A stretch of 64,000 nucleotides of DNA, from assembly GCA_947565915.1 (NCBI GenBank), contig CANOHY010000001.1, positions 1 to 64,000 of the forward strand, read 5' to 3'. A program made the position numbers and the translations under genes. How positions within the stretch are numbered: position 1 is the first letter of the stretch; every line of letters starts with the position of its first letter. Positions 36,792 to 44,810 of the stretch are shown in pieces. The notes beneath the pieces are model-generated. The model did no database searches. It had not been told where the DNA came from and was given only the letters and a program-made list of their open reading frames with translations. Source of the stretch: an uncultured Eggerthellaceae bacterium (lineage in GTDB: Bacteria; Actinomycetota; Coriobacteriia; Coriobacteriales; Eggerthellaceae).

Positions 36792-38144
36792 CTACTCGGC
36801 TTCCTCGACTGCCTCCTCGGCAGGCTCTTCGCCCTTCTCGGCCTCGGCGATCTGCGCGGCTTCGTCGGGCGTTTCAGCCTGTCCCTCGACGCCCTCGTTC
36901 ACATCGCCTTGCGGAGTCTGCTCGCCAATGGGAGCCTCGACCTCTTCCTCGACCTTGGCAACCTCAGCTTCCTTGGCTGCCTTGGTCTCCTTGCTCGGCT
37001 GCGATTCCACGACTACCGTCTCGTCAATGGGAATCTCGATGCCCAGCTCGGCGGCAGCGGCCTTCATGGACAAGCTGATGCGACGACGCTCGGGATTGAC
37101 GTCCATCACCTTCACCTTCACCACATCGCCCACATGCACGACCTGCGCAGGAGCATCGATGTGGCGCGGAGCCATCTCGGAGATATGCACCAGGCCCTCG
37201 GTAGCCTCGGCCAGCTTCACGAAAGCACCGAACGGCACGACCTTGGTCACGGTGCCGTCGACGATGGTGCCCACCGGGTAGCTCTCGACCAGCTTGATCC
37301 ACGGATCAGGCTGCGTCTGCTTCAAGCCCAAGCTGATGCGCTCGCGGTTGAGGTCCACGTCGAGCACCTCGACCTCGACCTCTTCGCCCACCTTCACGAC
37401 TTCGGAAGGATGGTTCACATGGTTCCAGGAGAGCTCGGAGATGTGCACCAGGCCATCGATGCCGCCCAAGTCCACGAAGGCACCGAAGTCCACGATGCTG
37501 GAAACGGAGCCCTTCAGGCGCATGCCCTTGGTGAGCTTGGCGAGAATCTCGGCACGCTCGTTCTTGCGGCCCTCTTCGAGCAGCACGCGACGCGAGAGCA
37601 CCACGTTGTTGCGATTGCGATCCATCTCGATGATGCGAGCTTCGATCTCGGTGTTGAGGTACATGTCGAGGTCCTTCACGCGGCGAAGGTCCACGAGAGA
37701 GGCGGGCAGGAAGCCGCGCAGCCCGATGTCGATGATCAGGCCGCCCTTGACGACCTCGATGACCTCGCCGGTAACAGGCTCGCCAGCCTTGAACTTCTCC
37801 TCGACGGCAATCCAGCTGCGCTCGTATTCGGCACGCTTCTTGGAAAGCACCAGGCGGCCATCCTTGTCCTCCTTCTGGAGAACCAGAGCCTCGATCTTGT
37901 CACCCACGTTCACCAGGTCGGCAGGGTCAGCATCCTTGCGAATGGAAAGCTCGCGCACGGGGATGACGCCTTCGGACTTGAAGCCGATGTCTACCAGCAC
38001 CTCATCGCGCTCGATCTGCACGATCTCACCACTGACCAGGTCGCCCTCGTCGAACTCGGTGAGGGTGCCATCGATCATCTGGTTCATCTGATCGTCGGAG
38101 ACCTCGGAAAAATCGATGATGTCGGGGTTTTGAATGTCTGTCAA
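36792..38144 (-). CDS. rpsA: 30S ribosomal protein S1
   Basis: An RNA-binding protein that helps mRNA dock on the 30S subunit. The 450-residue protein has four S1 repeats at about 33-103, 118-185, 203-271 and 288-356; the last two carry the canonical DFGAFVDLGG and PFGAFVKLAE loops with GLVHISE. The C-terminal 90 residues are acidic and low-complexity. Start codon is TTG at 38144, preceded by AAAGGGG; no in-frame ATG would keep the N-terminus. A leader hairpin lies just upstream. Confidence 0.94.
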   Translation of the reverse strand: MTDIQNPDIIDFSEVSDDQMNQMIDGTLTEFDEGDLVSGEIVQIERDEVLVDIGFKSEGVIPVRELSIRKDADPADLVNVGDKIEALVLQKEDKDGRLVLSKKRAEYERSWIAVEEKFKAGEPVTGEVIEVVKGGLIIDIGLRGFLPASLVDLRRVKDLDMYLNTEIEARIIEMDRNRNNVVLSRRVLLEEGRKNERAEILAKLTKGMRLKGSVSSIVDFGAFVDLGGIDGLVHISELSWNHVNHPSEVVKVGEEVEVEVLDVDLNRERISLGLKQTQPDPWIKLVESYPVGTIVDGTVTKVVPFGAFVKLAEATEGLVHISEMAPRHIDAPAQVVHVGDVVKVKVMDVNPERRRISLSMKAAAAELGIEIPIDETVVVESQPSKETKAAKEAEVAKVEEEVEAPIGEQTPQGDVNEGVEGQAETPDEAAQIAEAEKGEEPAEEAVEEAE

Positions 38145-38174
38145 AACGGACCCCTTTCTTGTCGGGGACCCGTC

Positions 38175-38203
38175 AACATGGTTGATCGGCAGTTCACCAT
38201 GTT
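38175..38203 (-). promoter_or_regulatory. Hairpin in the rpsA leader
   Basis: Perfect 8-base arms AACATGGT and ACCATGTT with a 13-base loop, about 30 bases before the rpsA TTG. S1 represses its own translation in other bacteria, so a leader structure is plausible as a control site. Confidence 0.4.
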
Positions 38204-38297
38204 CGCTTCGCTGAAAGCATCCTACGTGAGGGCCGCGTTACAAACATGTCTCGGGGGCCAATATGTCAGCTGCAGGCCCATTCCTGCAAGCCGGGTT

Positions 38298-38303
38298 AGT
38301 ATA
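38298..38303 (-). promoter_or_regulatory. Putative rpsA -10 box
   Basis: TATACT on the minus strand, giving a leader of about 145 bases that includes the 38175-38203 hairpin. No good -35 is seen. Confidence 0.35.
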
Positions 38304-38554
38304 GCACGCTGGCTGCGCACGATAGACGACGTTGCAAATCTTCACAGCCGCGCAGGTGGCTACCATCCGGGGGGGGGATGAGGTGAATGCTGGGGAATCG
38401 GAGCAGCGACCCTTCGCCGCCGTGAACGTAGCGACCCAGGAGCGGAAGCAGCGACCCTTCGCTAGGCAAGTGCCTCATACAGTAAAATGGGATCAGCATG
38501 TTGGCCGTTGCGCCAACGGGTGGAACGATTCGTCTGACAGAGGAAGGGGAAAGC

Positions 38555-39118
38555 ATGAAACCAAGAAGGATCGTAGCGTATCTCGCAGCGTGTGCGCTTC
38601 TCGTGTTCTCGCTTGGTGCGCTCACAGCTTGTGCCGACAACAGCAAGGAAGTGATCACCAAATCGCTCACGGAGGAGATCGAGCAGCTGAAGAACCCTGA
38701 CGCGAGCGCAATCGAAAGCCTTACGTCGAGCGCTCAACTGAGCCAGTTCGAGCAGCTCGGATTGACGCCCGAAGAGGTCGTAAGGGCATTGTTCGATGGA
38801 TTCGACGGCACTATTGACGAGGTTGTCGTCGACGGGAAGAAGGCCGTGGCAACGGTAACGGTGAGCAGCAAGGACTTCTCGGAACTTCAGACGGCAATGG
38901 AAGCGCTTGTCACCGACATAACCACGAATCCTGGGCAGTTCGTCGGCATGAGCCAAAGCGAGATCATGGAATGGGCTGGCCAAAAGACCATGGAGGCCAT
39001 TCAAGGACTTCCCGTGGTACAGCGCGATCCGGTTGAGGTCGAATACGAGCTGAACGGCAATGTGTGGGAGCCGGCAGCAGGACAAGAGGAGCGGTTGGCT
39101 TACAGCATGTTCCTGTAG
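38555..39118 (+). CDS. Putative lipoprotein, unknown function
   Basis: The 187-residue protein has a signal peptide and lipobox LTAC (Cys about 26). The mature domain is alpha/beta, acidic, with repeated 'T/S-x-x-DFSEL' style helices, resembling small lipoprotein domains of the DUF4878/5105 type (impression only). SD AGGAAGGGG precedes the ATG. It is followed by a strong terminator, so it is probably a single-gene transcript. Confidence 0.8.
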   Translation: MKPRRIVAYLAACALLVFSLGALTACADNSKEVITKSLTEEIEQLKNPDASAIESLTSSAQLSQFEQLGLTPEEVVRALFDGFDGTIDEVVVDGKKAVATVTVSSKDFSELQTAMEALVTDITTNPGQFVGMSQSEIMEWAGQKTMEAIQGLPVVQRDPVEVEYELNGNVWEPAAGQEERLAYSMFL

Positions 39119-39152
39119 CGCGAACAGGCGACCTCGAGCGCACTTGCCAAGC

Positions 39153-39195
39153 AACGACCCCGGAGCATCTCGGTGTTCCGGGGTCGTTCTTATAT
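39153..39195 (+). terminator. Terminator of the lipoprotein gene
   Basis: Perfect 12-base arms AACGACCCCGGA and TCCGGGGTCGTT with a 12-base loop, then CTTATAT, 35 bases after the stop. Confidence 0.75.
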
Positions 39196-39233
39196 GCAAA
39201 GACGAACCAGTTCTCCCTTAAGGATGAAGCCGA

Positions 39234-39315
39234 GCCATAGGGAGGAGCCGGAGCTTTCAACCCCCGCAGGGAGCGCAGCGGCCGAGGAGTGAAAGCGAAG
39301 GCTTCTCCCTAGGGC
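39234..39315. repeat. Dispersed stem-core element, copy 2
   Basis: Arms GCCATAGGGAGGAGCC (39234-39249) and GGCTTCTCCCTAGGGC (39300-39315) pair at 14 of 16 positions and enclose the same core (39253-39297) as copy 1 at 35906-35951. The arms are unrelated in sequence to those of copy 1. It occupies the gap between the terminator and glnK. Confidence 0.6.
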
Positions 39316-39368
39316 GAGCGCCACATGTAGGAAACGCTACCCAGTACGAACGCTCCCGGAAGATGCAG

Positions 39369-39707
39369 CTAGATGGCGGCACTCCCACGTTCGCGGGTGC
39401 GAATGCGCACCACTTCCTCCACCGGGCTCACGAACACCTTCCCATCGCCTACTTCGCCCGTGGCTGCCGTGTTGCAGACGATGTCCACCACGCCATCCAC
39501 GGCATCGTCATCCAACACGAGCTCGAACTTCACCTTGGGCACCATGTTCAGCAGCACCTCGCTGCCACGGTAGTACTCGCTCCAGCCATGCTGGTTGCCA
39601 CAGCCCATCACCTGCGAGATGGTCATGCCGGAAACATTTGCGGCGAACAGCGCCTCCTTCAAGGGTTCCAGCTTCTCGGTGCGCACGATTGCGGTTACGC
39701 GTTTCAT
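39369..39707 (-). CDS. glnK: PII nitrogen regulatory protein
   Basis: A trimeric signal protein that senses 2-oxoglutarate and ATP/ADP and plugs the ammonium channel. The 112-residue protein has the T-loop GWSEYYRGSEVLLNMVPKVK with the modifiable Tyr, and the C-terminal signature TGEVGDGKVFVSPVEEVVRIRT (in part). It follows amt by 27 bases, the usual amt-glnK order reversed from the E. coli glnK-amtB but still a pair. Confidence 0.95.
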   Translation of the reverse strand: MKRVTAIVRTEKLEPLKEALFAANVSGMTISQVMGCGNQHGWSEYYRGSEVLLNMVPKVKFELVLDDDAVDGVVDIVCNTAATGEVGDGKVFVSPVEEVVRIRTRERGSAAI

Positions 39708-39734
39708 CGCTCAACTCCTTCTGACGAGAATCGG

Positions 39735-41009
39735 TTAGTCAAGGCCCAGGTAAGCCGGGTAAGCGCTCTCGCCGTGAACGGAAACGTCCAGGCCAGCCGC
39801 CTCGTCTTGCTCGCTCACGCGGATGTTGCCCCTGAACAGCGCCTTCACGATGAGCCCCAGAACAAGGCCACCCACCACGACGAACACGAGCGTTACCAGG
39901 ATGCCCAGCACCTGACTGCCCAGCAGGCTGGGATCACCGGTATAGAAGAGGCCACCGAAATCGGTCCAGGAAAGCTCGGGCACGCAGAACAGTCCGGTCA
40001 GAATGCCACCCACAACGCCGCCCACGGAGTGGCAGCCGAATGCGTCGAGGGCATCGTCGTAGCCAATCTTCCTCTTCAAGAACGAGATAGCGAAGTAGCA
40101 GCAAGGCGACACGATGACACCCATGATGAGCGCAGCCCAGGGCTCTACGAAGCCTGCAGCGGGCGTTATGACCACGAGCCCCGCCACAAGCCCGGTTGCT
40201 GCGCCAACCAACGTTGCCTTGCCCACCTTCACGCGCTCAATCACGACCCAGCACAAGCTGGCAGCAGCAGATGCGGCAACGGTGTTCAGCAGGGCGAGCG
40301 CCGCCACGCCGTCGGCCTGGAATTCGGAGCCCGCGTTGAAACCGAACCACCCGAACCACAGAAGCCCCGCGCCAAGCAGCACGAATGGCACGTTGTGGGC
40401 ACGGTAGCTCATGAGGCCGAACCCGCGGCGACCGCCCAGCAGCAGGCACAGCACCAAGCCAGTCACGCCCGAGCTGATGTGCACCACGTCGCCCCCAGCG
40501 AAGTCGAGCGCGCCGATCATGTCGCCGATCAAGCTGCCATCGCCACCCCAAACCATATGGGCCAGCGGCGCATAGATAAGCGGCACCCAGAGCACCAGGA
40601 ACAATGCCAGCGCCCCGAACTTCATACGGCCAGCAACGGCTCCCGTGATAATGGCAGTGGTAATCATGGCGAATGCCATCTGGAACCCGATGTTCACGAT
40701 GGCGGGATACACGAGATCGCCCGTGGTGTCCTGCGCCTCGACGAACATGTCTTGCACCGCCGAAAGGCATCCGATCTGGTCGAATCCGCCGAAGAAGGGA
40801 ATCGAGCCATCTCCTCCATAAGCGAACGTCCATCCGCAGATGATCCAAACCACGCCCACGATTCCCAGCGCGGCCATGACCATCATCATGGTGTTCACAA
40901 CGTTCTTGCGCCGCGATAGACCTCCATAGAAGAATGCCAAACCTGGCGTCATCAACAACACGAGCATGGTGCAGATGAGCATGAATGCGGTTGATCCCGT
41001 GTCGTACAT
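39735..41009 (-). CDS. amt: Ammonium transporter (Amt family)
   Basis: A trimeric membrane channel for ammonium. The 424-residue protein has 11 predicted membrane segments; GGLSRRKNVVNTMMM, HMVWGGDG, DFAGGDVVHISSG and DDALDAFGCHSVGG are Amt signatures, including the twin-His pore residues (His in HMVW... and CHSVGG region). ATG at 41009 with GGAGGAA upstream. A GlnR-like site lies upstream and glnK follows. Confidence 0.96.
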   Translation of the reverse strand: MYDTGSTAFMLICTMLVLLMTPGLAFFYGGLSRRKNVVNTMMMVMAALGIVGVVWIICGWTFAYGGDGSIPFFGGFDQIGCLSAVQDMFVEAQDTTGDLVYPAIVNIGFQMAFAMITTAIITGAVAGRMKFGALALFLVLWVPLIYAPLAHMVWGGDGSLIGDMIGALDFAGGDVVHISSGVTGLVLCLLLGGRRGFGLMSYRAHNVPFVLLGAGLLWFGWFGFNAGSEFQADGVAALALLNTVAASAAASLCWVVIERVKVGKATLVGAATGLVAGLVVITPAAGFVEPWAALIMGVIVSPCCYFAISFLKRKIGYDDALDAFGCHSVGGVVGGILTGLFCVPELSWTDFGGLFYTGDPSLLGSQVLGILVTLVFVVVGGLVLGLIVKALFRGNIRVSEQDEAAGLDVSVHGESAYPAYLGLD

Positions 41010-41036
41010 AATCCTTCCTCCTTGAGCGAATCGAAG

Positions 41037-41065
41037 ATTGTCGTCCTGGCTTCGATTCTGGGCAA
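41037..41065 (-). promoter_or_regulatory. Putative amt promoter
   Basis: On the minus strand TTGCCC (41065-41060), a 17-base spacer, and GACAAT (41042-41037), 27 bases before the amt ATG. Each box matches four of six consensus bases. Confidence 0.4.
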
Positions 41066-41070
41066 CCAAT

Positions 41071-41107
41071 GTTTCAACGGCATTTCGATGCTGTTACATT
41101 GTGTTAC
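41071..41107 (-). promoter_or_regulatory. GlnR-like nitrogen-control site upstream of amt
   Basis: On the minus strand: GTAAC-N5-GTAAC-N6-GAAAT-N6-GAAAC. The actinomycete GlnR consensus is gTnAC-N6-GaAAC repeated, so one a-b pair and a following half-site fit in sequence and spacing. It lies immediately upstream of the putative -35, where an activator would bind. No glnR gene is in the window. Confidence 0.45.
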
Positions 41108-41203
41108 GACTTTTGCGGAAGCCTCGCATGCCAGCGCTGGCAACGCGGGGGCAAGCGGGATGCAGGCAACTCGAGCAAAGCAAGCTGCAAGCGAGCGTCA
41201 CCC

Positions 41204-41234
41204 TTGCATATGCAAACGGCAAGAGCGCTACAAT
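41204..41234 (+). promoter_or_regulatory. Putative promoter of the GNAT gene
   Basis: TACAAT (41229-41234) 28 bases before the GTG start, with TTGCAT (41204-41209) at a long 19-base spacing. Confidence 0.35.
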
Positions 41235-41262
41235 AGGCGAATTCAAGCGAAGGAGGGAAGCC

Positions 41263-41808
41263 GTGGGGGTATCGTTTGTCCCCGTAAGGAGCGCATGCGA
41301 CCAAGCGCGCTTGGCCGAGCTCGCCGGGTTCATTTGGCGAGAATACTGGCCGAGCATCATAGGCGCCGAGCAAACCGGATACATGATCGAGCGTTTCCAG
41401 AGCCTCGAGGCCATCCAACGAGACATGACCGAAAACGAATACGAGTACTGGTTCATCATAGCAAGCGAGGAAGGCGAATCGACCATACCGGCAAGGCGCA
41501 TCGTGGGATTCACAGGTGGCCACGACGAACCTGAGACCAACCGCTTCTTCATCTCCAAAATCTACCTGCTGTCAAGCGAGCGCAGTCATGGGTTTGCGCG
41601 CCGCACCATCGAGTTCTACGAGAGTCTCTGCTTCGCACGAGGGCTGCAGGCTGCCTACCTTACCGTGAACAAGCACAACGAGCTGGGAATCCGAGCCTAT
41701 CAGGGCACCGGATTCGAAGTGATCGATGCAGTAGAGACCGACATCGGCAGCGGTTTTGTCATGGACGACTACATCATGGAGAAGAAGATGCCGGGTCTAT
41801 CGCACTAG
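41263..41808 (+). CDS. GNAT family N-acetyltransferase
   Basis: A 181-residue acetyl-CoA-dependent transferase fold; the substrate is unknown. Visible GNAT features: the beta4 strand and acetyl-CoA loop region (ISKIYLLSSERSHGFARRTI, with the R/Q-x-x-G/A type loop partly degenerate as SSERSHGFA) and the C-terminal LTVNKHNELGIRAYQGTGF, typical of this family. The GTG at 41263 is chosen because AAGGAGG lies six bases before it; the longer frame upstream has no SD and runs through the promoter. Confidence 0.85.
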   Translation: MGVSFVPVRSACDQARLAELAGFIWREYWPSIIGAEQTGYMIERFQSLEAIQRDMTENEYEYWFIIASEEGESTIPARRIVGFTGGHDEPETNRFFISKIYLLSSERSHGFARRTIEFYESLCFARGLQAAYLTVNKHNELGIRAYQGTGFEVIDAVETDIGSGFVMDDYIMEKKMPGLSH

Positions 41809-41832
41809 GCGTTGTCATTGACCTTGCTCCTA

Positions 41833-41934
41833 GAGCGGTGTGTCATGTTCGCCGCTTGCGCAGCCGGGCAGGAGCTTTCTTGTTTGGAAAAGGCTTGCCG
41901 GCGAGCAGCTGTAGGCGAACGTGACACACCGCTC
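41833..41934. repeat. Long inverted repeat between convergent genes
   Basis: Arms of 21 bases at 41833-41853 and 41914-41934 pair at 20 of 21 positions (GAGCGGTGTGTCA... start). The 60-base loop contains further complementarity (GCCGGGCA with TTGCCGGC). It sits between the ends of the GNAT gene and dxs, so it may end both transcripts or be a small mobile repeat. Confidence 0.6.
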
Positions 41935-41998
41935 CAGGAGCCCCATGCAACCACCTTGTTCGCTGCGTGCGCAGCCGGTCAATAGCTTGCCTCGTCGG

Positions 41999-43873
41999 CT
42001 AGCGCAGCGCCGCCTCGATGGCCGAAGCAATGCCGTCTGCATCCAATCCGAGGTCGGCAAGCAGCTTCGCAGGCTTTCCATGGCTCACCGTTCGGTCGTC
42101 GATGCCCAGCGTGAGCGTAGGCACCTCCAGTCCGCGACGCGAGAGCTCCTCGAGCACGCCTTCGCCCGCACCGCCAGCCAGCACGCCATTTTCAACCGTG
42201 ACCAGCAGCTTGGTTGCTGCGGCGCTCTCGATCGCCGCCACATCGAGCGGCTTTATCCAGCGCATGTCAACCACGCGCACGCCGATGCCAAGCTTGCTTT
42301 CCAACGCATCGGCCGCTTCGCATGATGGCTGCACGCGGTCGCCGAAGGCCAAGATGGCCACGTCGCCTCCTTCGCGCACGACGCGCGCTTCGCCCACTTC
42401 CAACAAGGAGGGCTCTAGGGAAACCTCGACCCCTAATCCCTCTCCGCGCGGATAGCGTATGGAAACCGGACCACCCAGGTGAAGAGCAGTATGCAAGGCG
42501 CAGGCCAGTTCGGCTTCGCTCGATGGCGCAAGCATCCGAAGGCCAGGAATCATGCGACAATACGAGATGTCGTAGATGCCTTGATGCGTGCGGCCGTCTT
42601 CGCCCACGATGCCAGCGCGGTCGATGGCGAACACGATGTTGTTGTTCGCAAGCGCGCCGTCGATGATCATTTGGTCGATAGCTCGCTGAAGGAACGTGGA
42701 ATAGATGGCCACCACCGGCTTGCATCCGCCAATAGCCAGGCCAGCTGCCATGCCCACGGCGTTCTCCTCGGCGATGCCAGCGTCGATGAACCTGTCGGGA
42801 AACTCGGCACTGAAGGCTTCGAGCCCCGTTCCCGAGCACATCGCTGCCGTGATGGCCACGATACGCTCGTCAACGCGCGCTTCGCGCACCAAGGCCTCGC
42901 CGAACACGTCGGTATAGGTCGGAGGCGCTGCGATCTTCATCGGGGATTTGCCGGTGGCAGCGTCGTAGGCCCCCACGCCATGAAAGCGTTCGGGGTCGTC
43001 TTCCGCAGGGCCATAACCGGCCCCTTTCTTCGTGACCACATGCACGAGCACGGGCCCATCAGCTGCCAAGGCAACGCTCAGGGTGTCCTTCAGCACGCCG
43101 ATGTCGTGGCCGTTGATAGGCGGCGTGCACACGATGCCCAGCTGCTCGAAGATCATGGTATCGGGCACGATGAACTGCTTGAGCGAGTCTTTCATGTTGC
43201 GCCCGAAGCTCACGAGCATCTGCCCGAACTCGCCTTGTTCTTCCAGGCGGTCTTGGGAATAGTCACGCATCGAACGATAGCCCGCCGTTGAGCGCAGGCC
43301 GCCCAGGTGACGCACAAGGGCACCCACATTGCGCGAGATGGACATCTCGTTGTCGTTCAAAACGATGACCATTGGAATCTGCAGCTGCCCTATGGTGTTC
43401 AGCGCCTCGAAGGCCATGCCGCCCGAAAGCGCCGCATCGCCGATGAGCGCAACGATCTTCTCGTCACCGCGGTGCAATTCGCGCGCCTTCGCAAGCCCAA
43501 CGGCAATGGAAAGCGAATCGGATGCATGTCCCGAGGGGTGCACGTCGTAAGGGCTCTCGTCGGGGCGTGGGAAACCCGACATGCCGCCGTATTGGCGCAG
43601 CGTGTCGAAGATGCCCAGGCGTCCCGTTACCAATTTATGCGCATAGGCCTGATGCCCTACGTCAAAGACGAATTTGTCGCGTGGCGCGTCAATGAGCGAA
43701 TGAACTGCAAGGATGATCTCCACCGCACCAAGCGAAGAGGCCACATGACCTCCTGTCTTGGAAGTGGTGGCGATTATCTGCTCGCGGATCTCGCGTGCAA
43801 GTATAGAAAGCTCATCGTTGGTGAGCAGCTTGAGGTCTGCAGGCGTTCTTATGGCATCGAGAATGCGATCCAC
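41999..43873 (-). CDS. dxs: 1-deoxy-D-xylulose-5-phosphate synthase
   Basis: Thiamine-diphosphate enzyme making DXP from pyruvate and glyceraldehyde 3-phosphate, the entry to the MEP isoprenoid pathway. The 624-residue protein has DVGHQAYAHKLVTGR, the ThDP motif GDAALSGGMAFEALN, and the transketolase centre with AEENAVGMAAG. GTG start at 43873; it follows xseB by 11 bases. Last gene of the ruvX-dxs run. Confidence 0.96.
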   Translation of the reverse strand: MDRILDAIRTPADLKLLTNDELSILAREIREQIIATTSKTGGHVASSLGAVEIILAVHSLIDAPRDKFVFDVGHQAYAHKLVTGRLGIFDTLRQYGGMSGFPRPDESPYDVHPSGHASDSLSIAVGLAKARELHRGDEKIVALIGDAALSGGMAFEALNTIGQLQIPMVIVLNDNEMSISRNVGALVRHLGGLRSTAGYRSMRDYSQDRLEEQGEFGQMLVSFGRNMKDSLKQFIVPDTMIFEQLGIVCTPPINGHDIGVLKDTLSVALAADGPVLVHVVTKKGAGYGPAEDDPERFHGVGAYDAATGKSPMKIAAPPTYTDVFGEALVREARVDERIVAITAAMCSGTGLEAFSAEFPDRFIDAGIAEENAVGMAAGLAIGGCKPVVAIYSTFLQRAIDQMIIDGALANNNIVFAIDRAGIVGEDGRTHQGIYDISYCRMIPGLRMLAPSSEAELACALHTALHLGGPVSIRYPRGEGLGVEVSLEPSLLEVGEARVVREGGDVAILAFGDRVQPSCEAADALESKLGIGVRVVDMRWIKPLDVAAIESAAATKLLVTVENGVLAGGAGEGVLEELSRRGLEVPTLTLGIDDRTVSHGKPAKLLADLGLDADGIASAIEAALR

Positions 43874-43884
43874 GGGAGCATCGC

Positions 43885-44286
43885 CTAGTTCCCAGCAAGC
43901 GCGCTCTCGTCCGTTGCGGTTCCCGCATCTGGGGCGAGTTGGGGCGCTTCATCGAGCGATTCGGCAGAAGGCACTGCATCGGAGAGCGCATCAATGGCTG
44001 CATCAGCGGGCGCATCCACAAGCGCATCGGCCCCCTCTTCAAGCATGCGCGCCTGCTGCTCTTCCTGTGCCGTTATGTCCACGTCGAGAAGATTGATGGC
44101 TTGCAGGCCCAGGCCGACAGCTTCCTCATAGAGGTCAAGCGCTTCGTCGAGCGAGACGTCGTCGCCATCAACCGCAGCGGCTATCTGCTCCAAGCGGGAC
44201 TTGAGCTGCTGGAATTCACCAGCATCCTCGTGGGTGGCCGCTTCGTCGGCGCGCTCGGCTACGGCTTGATCCTTGGAATCGCTCAC
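43885..44286 (-). CDS. xseB: Exodeoxyribonuclease VII small subunit with acidic extension
   Basis: The small chain of the single-strand nuclease Exo VII. The core is at about 27-85 (FQQLKSRLEQIAAAVDG then SLDEALDLYEEAVGLG), the diagnostic helical hairpin. At 133 residues it is longer than the usual 70-90 because of an Ala/Asp-rich acidic tail. GTG start overlaps the nusB stop (GTGA) with AGGAGG upstream. No xseA is adjacent, unlike in many genomes. Confidence 0.88.
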   Translation of the reverse strand: MSDSKDQAVAERADEAATHEDAGEFQQLKSRLEQIAAAVDGDDVSLDEALDLYEEAVGLGLQAINLLDVDITAQEEQQARMLEEGADALVDAPADAAIDALSDAVPSAESLDEAPQLAPDAGTATDESALAGN

Positions 44287-44798
44287 GCCTTCACCTCCTG
44301 ATCGGGCTTCGCAACGCACGCCGGCTCGCTTGCCTCTTCCCTAGCTTGCCGCTCATCATCACGCCGCTCATCCGCGAGCTGCTCTTCGTCCATGCCGCGC
44401 GCGATGCGACCTAGCACGCCATTCACGAAGCGCGAGGATTCGTCTTCGCTGCCGTACTGCCTAGCAAGCTCCACTGCCTCGCTGATGGCAACGGACACCG
44501 GCACTTCGTCAACGTAGAGCATCTCGTAGGCAGACAAGCGCAAGATGGCCCGATCGATCATGGGCATGCGATCAAGCGCCCAGTTCTCTGAGGCAACAGC
44601 CAACTGCGTGTCTATTTCGCTTTGCTTCTCGGCTATGCCGCGCGCGATTCGCTCGGCATACTGCGAAAGCCAAAACTCCTCTTCGGGATAGGCGCCATTC
44701 TCGATGGCATCGATGATGTCCATCTCCTTGATGTCGCACGAATACAGCAAGGCCAGCACGTTCTCGCGCGCAGCACGGCGTTGGTGCTTGCTCGGCAT
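44283..44798 (-). CDS. nusB: Transcription antitermination factor NusB
   Basis: Binds boxA RNA with S10 in rRNA antitermination. The 171-residue protein has the all-helical NusB fold: RRAARENVLALLYSCD at the start, MIDRAILRLSAYEML and VPVSVAISEAVELARQYG are family motifs, ending in RFVNGVLGRIAR. The last 35 residues are a charged extension. It overlaps xseB at its end and follows an Asp23-type gene. Confidence 0.95.
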   Translation of the reverse strand: MPSKHQRRAARENVLALLYSCDIKEMDIIDAIENGAYPEEEFWLSQYAERIARGIAEKQSEIDTQLAVASENWALDRMPMIDRAILRLSAYEMLYVDEVPVSVAISEAVELARQYGSEDESSRFVNGVLGRIARGMDEEQLADERRDDERQAREEASEPACVAKPDQEVKA

Positions 44799-44810
44799 GT
44801 CCGGCGCCTT

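Larger units (their letters stand above)
38145..38554. other. Intergenic region between rpsA and a divergent lipoprotein gene
   Basis: This 410-bp stretch has no supported gene. It holds the rpsA leader hairpin (38175-38203), an rpsA -10 candidate (TATACT, minus, 38303-38298), a run of nine G (38369-38377), and a 19-20-base direct repeat, CGGAGCAGCGACCCTTCGC (38399-38417) and a one-base-longer copy (38443-38462). Confidence 0.5.
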
